From positions 2,976,001 through 3,040,000 of the forward strand of contig CM065878.1 in assembly GCA_033439255.1 (NCBI GenBank): a DNA stretch of 64,000 nucleotides, written 5' to 3'. Position 1 is the stretch's first letter; each line of letters opens with the position of its first letter. The notes under the pieces were generated by a model. The model made no database searches. It was not told where the DNA came from and saw only the letters and a program-made list of their open reading frames with translations. Of the stretch, positions 22,739-33,647 are shown in pieces. Both the position numbers and the translations under genes were made by a program. This DNA comes from Hericium rajendrae. Lineage: Eukaryota > Basidiomycota > Agaricomycetes > Russulales > Hericiaceae.

Positions 22739-23444
22739 TTAAGACAACGAGTCGTAATACCACATCGGCGGTTTCTCAATCTTCAGCTCCTTCTTGATGA
22801 TCTCGACGACGTCCTTCTCATCCTCAGGTATGAGTGCCTCATCATACCAGGTGTAATTCGAATAGAGTCCGACGCCCCATTCGTGCTTCATATCAATGGG
22901 CATCACGAGCTTGAGTGACCACAGCTCGCATAGGTCCCTGAGACGCGACATGCCTTGCTTGACAGCCATGGAGATCCGCATGGCGTATTTCTCATTGGGG
23001 ACATCGACGAGTGGAATGCCGTGCCGCTCGTTGAAGTCGAGCATCTGCTGCGTGTCGAAGGGCAGCGCCCAATATAGCATCGGCGGATGATTGTAGGGGG
23101 TTTCGGGGAGAACGAGGAGCGTCGAGGAGATTTGCGACATCGGCTGTCGGTCCTTAAAATTGACCCTGCGGAACTGATACCATGCTGATCAGACACTCGG
23201 CCGTAGAGCGAGTGGCAATGATACTTACCTCGTCTTCAGCAGCGCGCCCGCGCTCTGACAACTTCCATCCCAGGATTCCGTCAGGAATCTTGTTGCCATT
23301 TGAGTCGAGCTCGCACTCGTAAAGATAATCGAGTATGTCCGAGGACGCAGGGGAGTTGGGCCGGGAGGGGGAGTGAGACGACTCGAATGATCCTGAGGAT
23401 GAAGGAGAATCGGGCAGAGAGGGAGTTTTGTCTGACGAAGGCAT
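22739..23444 (-). CDS. Unknown protein, 209 aa
   Basis: Two exons, 23444-23229 and 23152-22739, sum to 630 nt. The acceptor at 23153 is preferred over one 12 nt upstream because that one runs into a stop. An S/P-rich N-terminus (to about residue 45) precedes an ordered domain: SDILDYLYECELDSNGN, then ISSTLLVLPETPYNHPP, MLYWALPFDTQQML and a C-terminal KKELKIEKPPMWYYDSLS. No TM segment or known motif. The ordered, evenly composed second half supports a real gene; the function is unknown. Confidence 0.65.
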
Positions 23445-23936
23445 AGCGTTCAAGGATGATGTCTGCGGGGAGTGGGGGACGGAGAGAACGAAGCTTCCGT
23501 CGTGCGATTTGCGATTATAACCCGTTGACGCGGTCACGTGTTTAGCGAACAGCTATTGTCCTCGGCCGCGTGGCAAGCCACGCTCAGCCACTTCAACGAT
23601 CCCGGACCTCAAAGCCTCATGAGCCTTGACTATTGCATTGTTCCCAGTTGGTTCCAGGTAAATCAGGGCCTCGTGTGATGTGTTCAATTTACACGAGGCA
23701 TACTCGGCAATCTCACAATGACGTCCAGAATAAGTTCAAAGCTCAGGAACCGAAGATAATTGGCTGGCTGGGACAGCAATTGTGCAAAGCGTATCGTGGT
23801 CCACTACGTAGCGCAAAGCGCACGCACGAGGCGGGACAATGGGGGAGCTACATATAAAGTCCAGCAAGGACTCGTCCGACCTTCTCCAGACTTCGCTGCT
23901 CCTTCTCCGCCCCAGGTTTCTCTATCGCCCTGGAAA
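23445..23936. promoter_or_regulatory. Divergent promoter region (209-aa gene / 481-aa gene)
   Basis: The 492 bp lie between divergent starts. It contains a CACGTG E-box at about 23535-23540, upstream of the minus-strand gene. Nothing else recognised. Confidence 0.45.
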
Positions 23937-25543
23937 ATGCCCAACAAGGATACGTACGATTCGTTGTATCGCGACCCCAATGTGAGCCGTCTCCTGCACT
24001 TTATGGGACATTTAATCATAGCCATAAACTATTCCAGTATATCGTTCTCAAAGGTTCAGAGTGCTTCGAAAAGCTCTGCAATTTCTTGGACTACGGTGCT
24101 GAGCACATCCCTTTGGAATCCTACTGCTATGCGGCATCAAATTGGATCATCTCGCTGTACAGCGCCGTCTGTAAACCCAAGGATCCGAGCGGCGCGGTAG
24201 GTGCTCATCCGCAAATACTATTCGAAGACGTCGATCCGGCAGCAATGAGCGTTAGAGCATACAAACGCCGCAGTCCTGATCTCGGAGCTGTCATCAGCCA
24301 TGTACAAGAAGCGAAGCGCCTATCCAAAAACTACAAGAGACCAGTCCTTCTATTCTGGTGCGAAATCAAGCCTATGACAAAGACGGTCAAAGCAGTCTTA
24401 GTACCCATCCGAGTTTCTATGACCGCACATCTACCTCAAGTGATCGAGCAAGCAGAGTATGCCATGAAGCATTATACGCAGCAACACGTCTTCTACGGCT
24501 TTCTCATGATCGGCAGCTCGTTCTCCCTCTGGAAATTTGTTCGCCCTTCGAACTATGCCGAATCCCGTCTCCCTGGAGTTCCTGTATCCGGCAAACGACC
24601 GCGCACTCCAAGCCATGATGGTGAGGATTTTGTAATTTCACGAAACCGCTGGTGCTAATCATTTTTTTGTACTAGGACTTGGTGAGAAGACCAAGTTAGA
24701 AGCAGTGACCTTGTACTACTGTGAGCAGTTGATAGCTGAAGACCACAAGAACTTCAGTCCACAATATCTACATGCGATGGCTCTGGTGAACAAAGACCAC
24801 GGCATGGAATATCAGCCATCCATCTTTGATCCTCCCCCCGGTGACTACTCCGCGGATCCTCTCACACTGGTATGTTTCTAGAGCCTTTTGAAAAAATTTC
24901 GGTTACTGATACGCACCAGAAAGAAGCAAAAGATGATATCGAGGAGGCGGAGAGGGCAGCCATGCAAGCCGCAATCGAGGCGGATCCTCCAGAGGAGGAC
25001 GACGACAAGGAGTCACCACGCAACGGAAGGAAAAGGCGCAAGATCAAGCGCGACGATCTGAGCTTCCATGTCACGGTCCCAAATATCATGTGGGCCGTCT
25101 CCCCGGCCCGAACTCGAAGTCGTTCTGCCTCGGTCAGATCTTTCGGAGCGGGTCCCTCCATCTCACGGAACGACGACGACGACGACGACGACGATACCCA
25201 CGACCTTGACAATACCAACGACAACTATGACGATGATGACGACAATGACATGGAAGTCGGACCTGTGTTTGTCCCTATCATCTCAGATGACGAAGATGAC
25301 GCCGGAATTTTCTCTGGCAGCATGTCGCCGACGCCATACGACATTCTTCCTGGATCGGAGTACGACTCGGAATACGACTTCGAAGTGCGGCACAGCCTTC
25401 TTTCCACCACTACCGATGCCTCGTCTACTAGCGCGTCACAGCACGATGGCCCTCTAGATTCGGAGTATGCCTCTGAAGAAGAACTTGACGACCAGTCCGA
25501 TGACATCTCGCCCAACTCACCTCCTGCTAAGAACGCGTCCTGA
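23937..25543 (+). CDS. Unknown protein with acidic, disordered C-terminus, 481 aa
   Basis: Four exons, 23937-23981, 24038-24620, 24676-24869 and 24920-25543, sum to 1446 nt, exactly in frame. The first 270 residues are ordered (YIVLKGSECFEKLCNFLDY, LLFWCEIKPMTKTVKAVLVP, HVFYGFLMIGSSFSLWKF). They are followed by a bipartite basic stretch GRKRRKIKRDD and a strongly acidic tail with an Asp run encoded by a GAC repeat. The basic-then-acidic layout suggests a nuclear protein. I recognise no family; such genes are often lineage-specific in agaricomycetes. Confidence 0.7.
25171..25194 (+). repeat. (GAC)8 trinucleotide repeat coding poly-Asp
   Basis: Eight uninterrupted CGA/GAC units lie inside the last exon of the 481-aa gene. 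Length variation would change the Asp run without shifting the frame. Confidence 0.85.
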
Positions 25544-26449
25544 TGATCTCCAGGTCTCAACAAGTCACCTTTTGCGGTGGCTTCCTCCATTCTGATGTAT
25601 TATATAGTCTTCTTTCGATGATAATGTTTCGTTACTATGATCAGACCATTGTAGATATGTGACGGTGAAGATGTGGCATGTGACTGTATCCGACGGCAGA
25701 AACCTAACCCTACGCGCATGCCGCATGTCCCGTTGCCCGTGTCACATATGTACCCTCTGTATTTCGACCGTCGGCACGTACTAAGCTCTTTAACTCGCCA
25801 GGCTCCTCCGTCCTCACTGTTACAGATGTTATGCTAAGTCAAATTCTACTTCCTGCATACTTTCGCGACCAGAGAAGGGTGTCACACTTCGTGACGTACC
25901 ACAGCATGTGTGACCAGCCTGGTAGCGGGTGCTGCCGCCAGAGCGGCCATAGACGTTATCTCCGACACCTTCGTCATTCGCAGGGTTTTGAACGGTCGAC
26001 CGTCCTGAGCGATCACGACCGTTTTCGACCGATTTCCGTCAGGTGCGGCAGTCGTCACGTGACTTTTTGCATCTGGCCCCCTCCCGCAAGATCTGTAACC
26101 CTACTAACCCTACCAACCCTAGCGCCGGGTTCTCGAGGCTCGAGGGACCAAGTCGAAAGGCGGGCGCGCGATCCACGTTCCGGGCGCGCTGCTCGCCCGC
26201 GTTCGTTCTCAACCACTCGGGTAGGCAGTAGGAACGTATATTAGCCAGACCTAAGGTACAGATGACAGGAGGGGCCATGCTGAGGGCCCGAGAAGCAAGG
26301 GAGATGTTAAATGTAAGTAGGGAGTGCATTAATAGATTAGATTCCCGGGCCTGTTCAAAAGCTCGTGAAGGCTCATTCTGCCTGGGGCGCGCTCTCCGTG
26401 TCCGGCATCAGCGCTGGCACCAGCGCGAGCGGCGCGACGAGCGACACGG
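25544..26449. other. Intergenic region left of the mobile-element island
   Basis: It holds a 12-bp perfect palindrome acggtcgaccgt (25992-26003), a 10-bp palindrome gtcacgtgac (26054-26063), and telomere-repeat-like units (listed separately). No coding sequence recognised. The left end of the island's element probably lies here, but no terminal inverted repeat was identified by eye. Confidence 0.45.
26097..26122 (+). repeat. Telomere-like (AACCCTA) short tandem array
   Basis: Three copies of a 9-bp unit starting aaccctac/g lie in a row; aaccct is the fungal telomere repeat on the C-rich strand. A single similar site lies at 25704-25712 and agggttaggg at 17602-17611. Too short to be a telomere; it could be a telobox-type site or trace of a repaired end. 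Confidence 0.5.
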
Positions 26450-29400
26450 CTAGTTCTGAGGGCCCGAGACACCCGGGGCGACCGCGGTCGAACTGAGCTG
26501 CCCAGCGCGGTTCTGCCCAGCGCAGTTCGCGCTGATGACGAGCACGAGCGGGTCGATGACGAGAAACTGTTTGCCAGCGACCTCGATCATGCGCTCGTCG
26601 AGGGGCGGGCCGTCGATCTCGAGATCCTCCCAAAGCCTGAAGAGGATGCGATCTTCTGGTAAGTTCTTGACGAGCCGTGCGTCGAGTGTGCAGGCGAAGT
26701 TCAGGAGGTCGGGCGGCAGATCGAGCATCTGCTGTCCGTCGACTACGAGCCGCTCGTAGTAGTCACGCACGGTGTCGAGGAAGGTGGCCGCGTTGAAGTG
26801 CGTGCCGTCCTTGTAGATCCCGCTTGGCTGTGGCCACGGCGGTGGCATGTCCTTATCATCGGTGATCTTCACGCCGTCCGAGCAGCATTTGAGCTTGTGG
26901 TTCTCTGGTGAACCGGTCGGACCTGGGTACTTGACCGTTTTGCAGCGAGTGCAAACCTGGGTCTTCCGCTAGGGAGCGAGGCACGTCAGTGGCATGATCG
27001 GCGCGCCCGATGGCGCACAACGCGCGTGATTCGGGATGGGTGTGAGCAAAATCGGTACTCACTGGCTTTGCTCCCGGCTTTGAGAGCACCACGGCAGCGC
27101 ACTGCGTCGTCCAGAATTCTGTGTTCTTCGACCCCTTAGCTGGAGCGAAGCACACATGTTAGTAGAGAATATGTAGCACAGTAGTACGTTCTTACTCACA
27201 AACGAAGTCCCCGTCACGAATGCGATCCGTGACCATCTTCTCGATGGTCTTGAGCTTCTCGATGAGGGCGTGTGGGTGCTTCTTGATGGTACACATCTTG
27301 TCTTTGTCGTTCTTAGCACGCAGCCTTACGTTGTAGTCCACCGTCGCATCGATCCACATGCGGGATGTCATCGCAAATGATGCCCAACGTCGCTCGACGC
27401 GCATCTTCGCGAAGATCCGGAATTCGTTGTCAGTTTCGATCTTCATTGAATGCGGATGAACGCCGGTGAGGACAGTGAAAAAACGCTGTGAACGTGTAAG
27501 ACCGTCCAAGGGCGGGATCGGAATGGATGGTAGCACGACGCCTTGGGTGCGCTGCTGCAGTGGGGAGGGCTGCGCTGGGGCCTGGGCGGCCGTTGTCGAG
27601 GCTGAGGTGGCCGTCATCGAATCGGGGGCCTGCGCCACCAGCGCCTCCGGCGTCTCCGTGTCGTCGTACGGGGGCTTTTGCAGCCCGAAAAATGCATTGA
27701 TCCGAGGCCCGACCTTGCTCCCGCCGCCCGGGACAGGGATGTTAGATGGCACCTAAAATGGAAGCAATGAAGAGACGAGCGACTCAGCAGGGCACGCAAC
27801 ACGGAAAGAAAGACGATGGGCGCACCATGGATACAGCGATGGGGCCCTTGTAGTGAGGCGGGAGCCGGGCGCGCTTCGCTGCTCGACCCGTCTTAGCACT
27901 CGAGTCGGCGGCATCTGCTTGTCCCGCATGCGCGTCGGCTGCGGGCCGTTTGCGCTTCGTCGACTGCATCGGCGCTATGCTCAGCGTCGATGTCGTGCTC
28001 GTTGTTGGTGTTGTTCTCGATGGAATGGCACCTGGTGTTGGCACCGTGCTCTGTGGTGCTGCACGCGATGGAATCGCCGCGGTCGTCGCGCTCAGTGGCG
28101 CGGCGCTCGGTCCCATTTGGGGAGCGGCAGCTGCGGTAGTGGACGGGAGGGTGGACGGGAGGGCATCGTGTTCGGAGTCCTCAGTGAGATCCTGAATAGA
28201 CTCCCATCAGAACGAAACATCGGTGCATGAAAATCCCGAGGACTTACTATGCAGTCCTCTGGACTTCGCACCGCACTGGCGGCAAGTTCGGCTTGCCGAG
28301 AGTCCGAGACCGTCTTTGTCAAAGCGGGCTGCGCAGGAGTATGGGAGATAGCGCGAAGGCGCGGATCGACTTGCTCGTCCGAGACCGTCTGCCGCGGTAC
28401 TGCGGGCTGCTCTGTGGTGGTAGAGCCCGAGTTCTGGGGGAGCAGGCGAAGGCCGGGGTCGATGTGCATCGACGCCAGAATGGCGACGCTCTGCGGCTCG
28501 ACTCCATCTGGGTCCTCGAGCTCCACCCGGTCCACCAGGTCCAAGGGATCATCTACCTCCTCTTTGGTGAGTGGAGAGGCGCCGATTTTCTGCACTTCAG
28601 ACTCAACAAGGCCGTTGAAGTCCTTCGCATGAGCTGGCGAGCTGGTGAGACCGAAGATCTCGCCGCTCTCGATGTTGGGCAGCTGGGGGCGATCGGTCCG
28701 CACTGCGGCGCTATCGCGCCGTCGATTGGTGGCAAGGAGCTTGTTGTACTGTGTTGCGATGTGGTCAGTCAGGTGGACGTGATGACATCCGTGGGTAGAA
28801 ACCACGAAACGCTCTGATTCCGTCACCGCATTGTCCGCATTGAGGCGCGTGAATCCGATTCGCATGTTGCGACGATGGACGAAATCGTGAGCAAGGCCGT
28901 TGAAGAGCTCGATGCCGCACGGATGTGCGCGCATGATAGAATTCCAGTGTTTGTTAGTGCCCTCGATGCGGCTCCCGTCGGAGCGAATGTCTTGCCTGCA
29001 ACGGGACAGGCAGCCCTTTTGAACGTGCCGAAGCTGGTCCTCGTGCACCTGAACAAAATGACGATCAGTTACAATCCATCAGAAGTGAAGGAAGCATGAT
29101 GTAGGAGTCCAAATGTGACTTGCCTTTTGTGCCGCTGCCGACCAGACCGATCCCTTCTTCACCCATTTCTCATACATCTGTACCAGCCTGACTTCCTGCT
29201 CCTCCTGGCTCCAGTACACAGCAGGCTGGCCTTTGACAGCACGCTGTTTCAAGATCGCGTCCACGACATCATGCGACACGGCACTGCGGTAGGGATTTTT
29301 CAGCCCGTTGATGACGGCGGCAAGATACCTGCACGAAAAATGTGTCAGCGCGACCCGAAGCTGCGAGAGGAGCAAGGAGAGACCATACCGCATCATAAAA

Positions 29401-31084
29401 TGGTAAGTGTCCAGTACGACTTGGGTGTTCGGCATTGCCATGAGGATCGCGTTGCGGAAGTGACAACAGGAATCCACGACGGTGATCTCAGGGAGCTCGA
29501 CTCCTTGAATTTCGCACCGCCGAGCATAACCGTTGAGCGAGTTGGTGAGTTCGATGTGCGCCTGAGTCTGCGACATCCACTGAAGAAAGAACAGAGTCAG
29601 CTGCCGTTGCAAGGCCGAGGCGCCGACGGCATGATCATCCACTCACCCAGAACATGGTCTCCGTGTGCTCATTGATCGCGGTGCTGAGACCGCCCTTCAT
29701 GACTTTCATTCGCTTGCGCTGGCTGTCGGTTATTGTCGCCTTCTTCACGACCTTGAAGGTTCCATCCACGGACAGCGAGATACCTGTTGGGGTTTGAAGG
29801 TAAGCCTCTGCTGTCATGTTCGTTCGGCGCGCACTTACCGCGTATCGTTCGCATGTACCTCTGCGACTCCACCTCGCGTGAGCGCGCGGTGAAGTCCAGG
29901 TACACCTCGGAAATGATTTCGTCCGAGATAGAGCGGCCGCCGTACCCGGTGACGACGAAGGGCTCTGAAAATTGCTGTAATGGACGGTAGTGGAAGTATG
30001 CGCTGTGCATTGCGCGGTAAGTCACTAAGTATTCTAGTACTGCCTTGTTGTACTCAAGCAGGTGAAGCTCTAAGAAGCAGATGAGGGACTTCGCATGATC
30101 ACAGCGAGCAGAACGACATACGGCGTATGTTTTCTGCAAGGCCGCTTGACGTCGTTGAAGGCCGGACCTCAGTGATCAGGTCGAGGAGGTCGCGCGTCAC
30201 GCCACAGCGCTTGGTGAAGACCGGCATCCCAGCTGTCGAATCCCGCGATATCAACGACGAATGCATCATGAAGACCGGGATGAGCGACTTACGAGGAAGG
30301 GCCCACAGCTCCCATTTCTTCCAGAACTCCCGGTTCGTTGTCGAGAGGCAGTACGACGGCAGTTCGACGGTGTCGTCATCCGCTTTCTCCGCTGCCTTGC
30401 GCCCTGACTTGACGCTCTTCTTTTTCAGCTTCGGGCCAGCCTTTTTCTCTGCCGCGGCCTTCGCCTTCGTCCGCTCTTTCTCGCAGGGCGTGCAACGAAG
30501 CTGAACCCCAATGGCATACTCCTCCCGGTGTACACCGTGGATATGCCGATGCCCCTTGGTGTTCCATCCCTCCCAGGTGATCATCGTGGAGTCGCAGACG
30601 GGGCACATGCCCAGATTGGGAAAGTAGAATGGATGGACGACGTACACGGGCATGAGGTAATTCGTTGTTGGCGTGATTTCGGCATTCTTCTGACGCTTCA
30701 GGATATCGCGGTAGCTCGGTGGTTCAAATCGAGGGCCGTAGAGCGGCAGCTCATCTGGGAGGAATGACGCGAGCTTCCCCCTTGCCGGCGCGGTGAGTCC
30801 ATGTACGTAGTCGACGTACTTCACGATATTGGCTTCCCATTCGAGCTGATCTTCGTTATGTGAGTTCGCATTCCGGTGCTTGATCCAGGATTCCTTCTTG
30901 GTCTTCACCTACAGGGCATCAAAATCGGTGACCGGTGCATGACAGTCAGCAACAAAATCCGGTACAGATAAATGACCGCACGACATACCGCCTCGTCCCA
31001 CTCTGTGTCGAAGGCGGTGTGCTTGTCGGACGGAAGCGTCTTGCGGATCTGGGCGCGCACGACGCACGGATTGAATGTCGACAT
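26450..31084 (-). CDS. Giant transposase-like protein (zinc-ribbon, RNase-H-like core), 1,320 aa
   Basis: Eleven exons (31084-30989, 30908-30122, 30069-29839, 29783-29647, 29579-29389, 29328-29124, 29048-28248, 28191-27826, 27752-27200, 27139-27063, 26968-26450) sum to 3963 nt, exactly in frame. Order: a Cys pair module (CPVCDST, HIHGVHREE, LRCTPC) near residue 130, and a Lys-rich linker. Then comes a catalytic-type core: LSVDGTFKVVKK, VVDSCCHFRNAI, VVLDTYHFMMRY, and SRIEGTNKHWNSIMRAHP. An S/T/P linker with KRKR and KRAR basic clusters follows, then a second Cys motif (CTRCKTVK...CCSDG) and a conserved PPWPQPSGIYKDGTHF tail. The sixth intron (29049-29123) uses a GC donor. The Asp/Asp/Glu-type spacing suggests DDE/DDD nuclease chemistry; that is an inference. 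Transcription start and a longer N-terminus (ATG 31126) remain possible. Confidence 0.7.
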
Positions 31085-31556
31085 CCGGAGATGCGGAGCG
31101 GACAGGACGAGCAGGTGCGCAGACAAGCAAGTGGGCGAAAGGTAGAGGAGGGACGAGGGACGAGCTGCCTAGGAGACACACCGGAGGCAAATCGTGCGCG
31201 GCATATCTATTGTACATGACTTAGTCTGTACGTTGCGCTGGCGAAACGTCTCGGCTAGCGAGATAGTGAAATTGTATCACACTTCACAACTTTGTAAGGA
31301 ACCACTGGAGTGACAATTCGGCAGGCAGTAACCAAGGTACAGTATAGTAGTGTACCCTCCATCCACAAGAGATACACATATAGTAAGGATGCTTTGTGAG
31401 CCAGACAGACATTTCGAACGAGAAATTAAGCATACAGATGGCCCCAGAACAAGATACAGAACAGATAGAAGTACAATTGGCCATTGGGACAGGGAGACAG
31501 ATGAAACACAAACCGTGAGCACAGCTGCCGCAGAGCGCGCACGTCGCTCTTCGCGA
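31085..31556. other. Spacer between two island genes
   Basis: The 472 bp form the promoter of the transposase-like gene and the 3' flank of its companion. Short frames only; nothing recognised. Confidence 0.5.
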
Positions 31557-32347
31557 TCACATAATGTGCATCGCAAGCAAGCGAGCGGCCATTATTTCGG
31601 TCTTGGACGCACCCTCGGGGCGCCCGCATTCTATCGTGAAGCGAACTCGGATGCGAGCGCCGAACGGCACCTCCTCGAGTGTCTTGAAAGGGCGCTGGTT
31701 TTCCTCCATGTCATACACTGGCATGTACGACATCGGATTCTTACGGCTGCCCTTCACATCCTGTAGGAGAAAGAAAAAAAAAGAAAAGCATGAGTGAGCA
31801 AGAGATACGGATCAGCGCGGGGAGTAGCAAATACCGCTTTGACGACACTGGATGGCGACCAGTGAACCTGGAGCAAATCCAGGTCTGTCGTAGTGCGAGG
31901 CTTTCCCGGCTCCGGTCGAACGAGCTCGGATGTGATAGCGCCGTTCGCCCTGCCGATCGCCAGAAGGCGTCGCAGCCCCTGCCTCCATACGGCATTCTCC
32001 AAGCCTGCGTTGGCTGGGGGACCGAACCAGCAAGACGCATGCATGCGCCGCCCACTGGCATCGGACTCGAAACCAGGCTCGAACCGGTCGCCGCGGGTCG
32101 TGAAGTAGAAGTCCTCGCGCCTGAGACTTCCCTTCATTTCGAAGATGATCGCCGGGTTGTCGAAGTGGTTCCCCTTGGCGTCAGTGTTGGGGCGGTGCTC
32201 GCAATAGAGGCGGGCGGGCTGCGAGTCGAGGCAAGTAATGAGCTGGGCTGTTGCGGGGGGTGCGGGGAGGAGTCCCGGGTTGTATACAGTAAATGTCTCC
32301 TCTTGGTACTTGTGGCGAGCAGCGTTGATGGCGCTATCACTGTCCAT
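31557..32347 (-). CDS. Transposon-island companion protein, 238 aa
   Basis: Two exons, 32347-31835 and 31760-31557, sum to 717 nt in frame. The intron carries a strong polypyrimidine tract before its acceptor. The protein begins MDSDSAINAARHKYQEE and includes CLDSQPARLYCEHRP, FYFTTRGDRFEPGF, CWFGPPANAGLENAVW, VPFGARIRVRF and ASKTEIMAARLLA. No known motif recognised; the even mix of hydrophobic and charged residues suggests a folded domain, perhaps nucleic-acid binding given the neighbour. It lies 472 bp upstream of the transposase-like gene on the same strand. Confidence 0.6.
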
Positions 32348-32828
32348 TGTCGACGGGCGAGGTGGTGGTTAGATTGACAGTTAGCTGAAGCCCCTTACCT
32401 GGCGCAGCACTCGTCCTTATTGGAGCGCGGCACGTCCTTACTTAGAAATCGTGCGCGCGAGTGGCACAGAGAACAGTGTCGAGCTACATGTTTCTCGATC
32501 TACTGTCGAATCTAACATACCATGACCCGGACTTTTGGACATCGGCACGAACGGGCAAACCTGGAGATCGGATGGGCGCTTGATCCCCATCAAACGAAGC
32601 TCTGGTTATGACACAGGCAAAGTACCAACGGGACCTCCAGCCATGGACCGACCCTTCCTAGCCACCGAAGACGGCCCCGAAACCCCCCTTCCTACATTTT
32701 TTCCGGCCTGCGGCAGCCACACCCCTGCGTATGACCGATTTCGGGTTATCTCCAAATGCGTTCACGTGATGATCCGCGCTTGAGTGGGCGGAGTACTGGC
32801 AGGGTACAAGCTCGAAGGAGCTCAGCGC
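32348..32828. other. Spacer inside the island
   Basis: It holds the promoter of the 238-aa gene and the 3' flank of the truncated gene to the right. A plus-strand 82-codon frame (32535-32783) has no recognised pattern. Confidence 0.45.
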
Positions 32829-33362
32829 TCAAGCGCTCAGGCTCCTCGATAAAAACTTGAAACCCGAGAGCGATATAATGGCCTGCAAAGGATGCGCAAT
32901 GAATCCAGATTATGGTGCGGAGTCGAAAGAACGAGGAGGAGACGGCGTGAGGGATTCAGGTCGGAAGTTGGATGCATGGTCTCGTCTGTGAGCGGACTTA
33001 CCTCGTCCCAATGCCGAGACGCGAAAACGAGTGGAATATCCACGGTACCCAACTCACACTGCCAGTTGGCCCAGAAAATGTGGTGCTTAGAGACCTTGGA
33101 TGACTGCGCGCGGGAGGCGTGAGCGTTAGCAATTCAGCTTATGGGGAATGGGGCCTCCGTGTTGGACTGCAGAGCTCCGGGACTGCGGGAACTTAACCAA
33201 GAGCGACATTGTATGCTTAATATGGAGCGAAGACTGTGTATTGTGTGCAACTACTGGGGAAGGAATCCCGACGATCTGGAGGGTGTAGAGGCGTGAGGAA
33301 CCGGGCGTCAAGCTGGTGAGTCCGTGCAGGTCGGCAAGCGACGCGGGGAGCCAGGGGCGGTA
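32829..33362 (-). pseudogene. 5'-truncated three-exon gene abutting ITC1
   Basis: Three exons join in consistent phase: 33362-33255 (YRPWLPASLADLHGLTSL then PGSSRLYTLQIVGIPSP), 33103-33002 (SSKVSKHHIFWANWQCEL then GTVDIPLVFASRHWDE) and 32882-32829 (AIISLSGFKFLSRSLSA, stop). The first exon has a good acceptor at 33363-33364 but no usable ATG exists upstream before the divergent ITC1 gene, so the start is missing. It is either a relic of an island gene cut at the island edge or an unrecognised start. Confidence 0.4.
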
Positions 33363-33647
33363 CTGGAAGAGAAGGGGTGATGCTGATGGCCTAGCAGGGG
33401 GACACGCAGCAGAGGAACGAGAGACGAGGGTGGGTGCAGAGAGCGTGGAGAAAATTGAAGGTAGTTTGAGAGTTCACGCGAGGAGAGGACGCGTTGTGGC
33501 TCTGCCTCGGAAGGCAGAGAGGGCGAAAATGCGAAGGGACGGCCTTACGGATTTATATCCTCCCAAGCCACCCGCGGCCCCTTCCTCCCCTTACCCGCTC
33601 CTCCCTCCCCGCCTCCCCACACATCCTCCCCCTCTCCTCCCTCCACT
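33363..33647. promoter_or_regulatory. 5' flank of ITC1 and right edge of the island
   Basis: It is pyrimidine-rich just before the ITC1 start (about 33580-33647). A hairpin-forming ctctgcc/ggcagag pair lies at 33500-33519. No start codon for the minus-strand truncated gene occurs here. Confidence 0.45.

Larger units (their letters stand above)
26450..33362 (-). mobile_element. Candidate DNA-transposon island with three minus-strand genes
   Basis: Three genes in the same orientation, unlike the surrounding housekeeping genes, occupy this segment: a 1,320-aa transposase-like protein, a 238-aa companion, and an 87-residue 5'-truncated gene. The large protein resembles basidiomycete repeat-associated proteins that I remember as DUF6729-type, with an RNase-H-like core. 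No terminal inverted repeats or target duplications were found by eye, so the boundaries given are simply those of the genes. Confidence 0.55.

Noticed and set aside
33500-33519. 7-bp inverted repeat as a possible transposon terminus
   Set aside because: No matching copy seen at the left side of the island; too short to claim.
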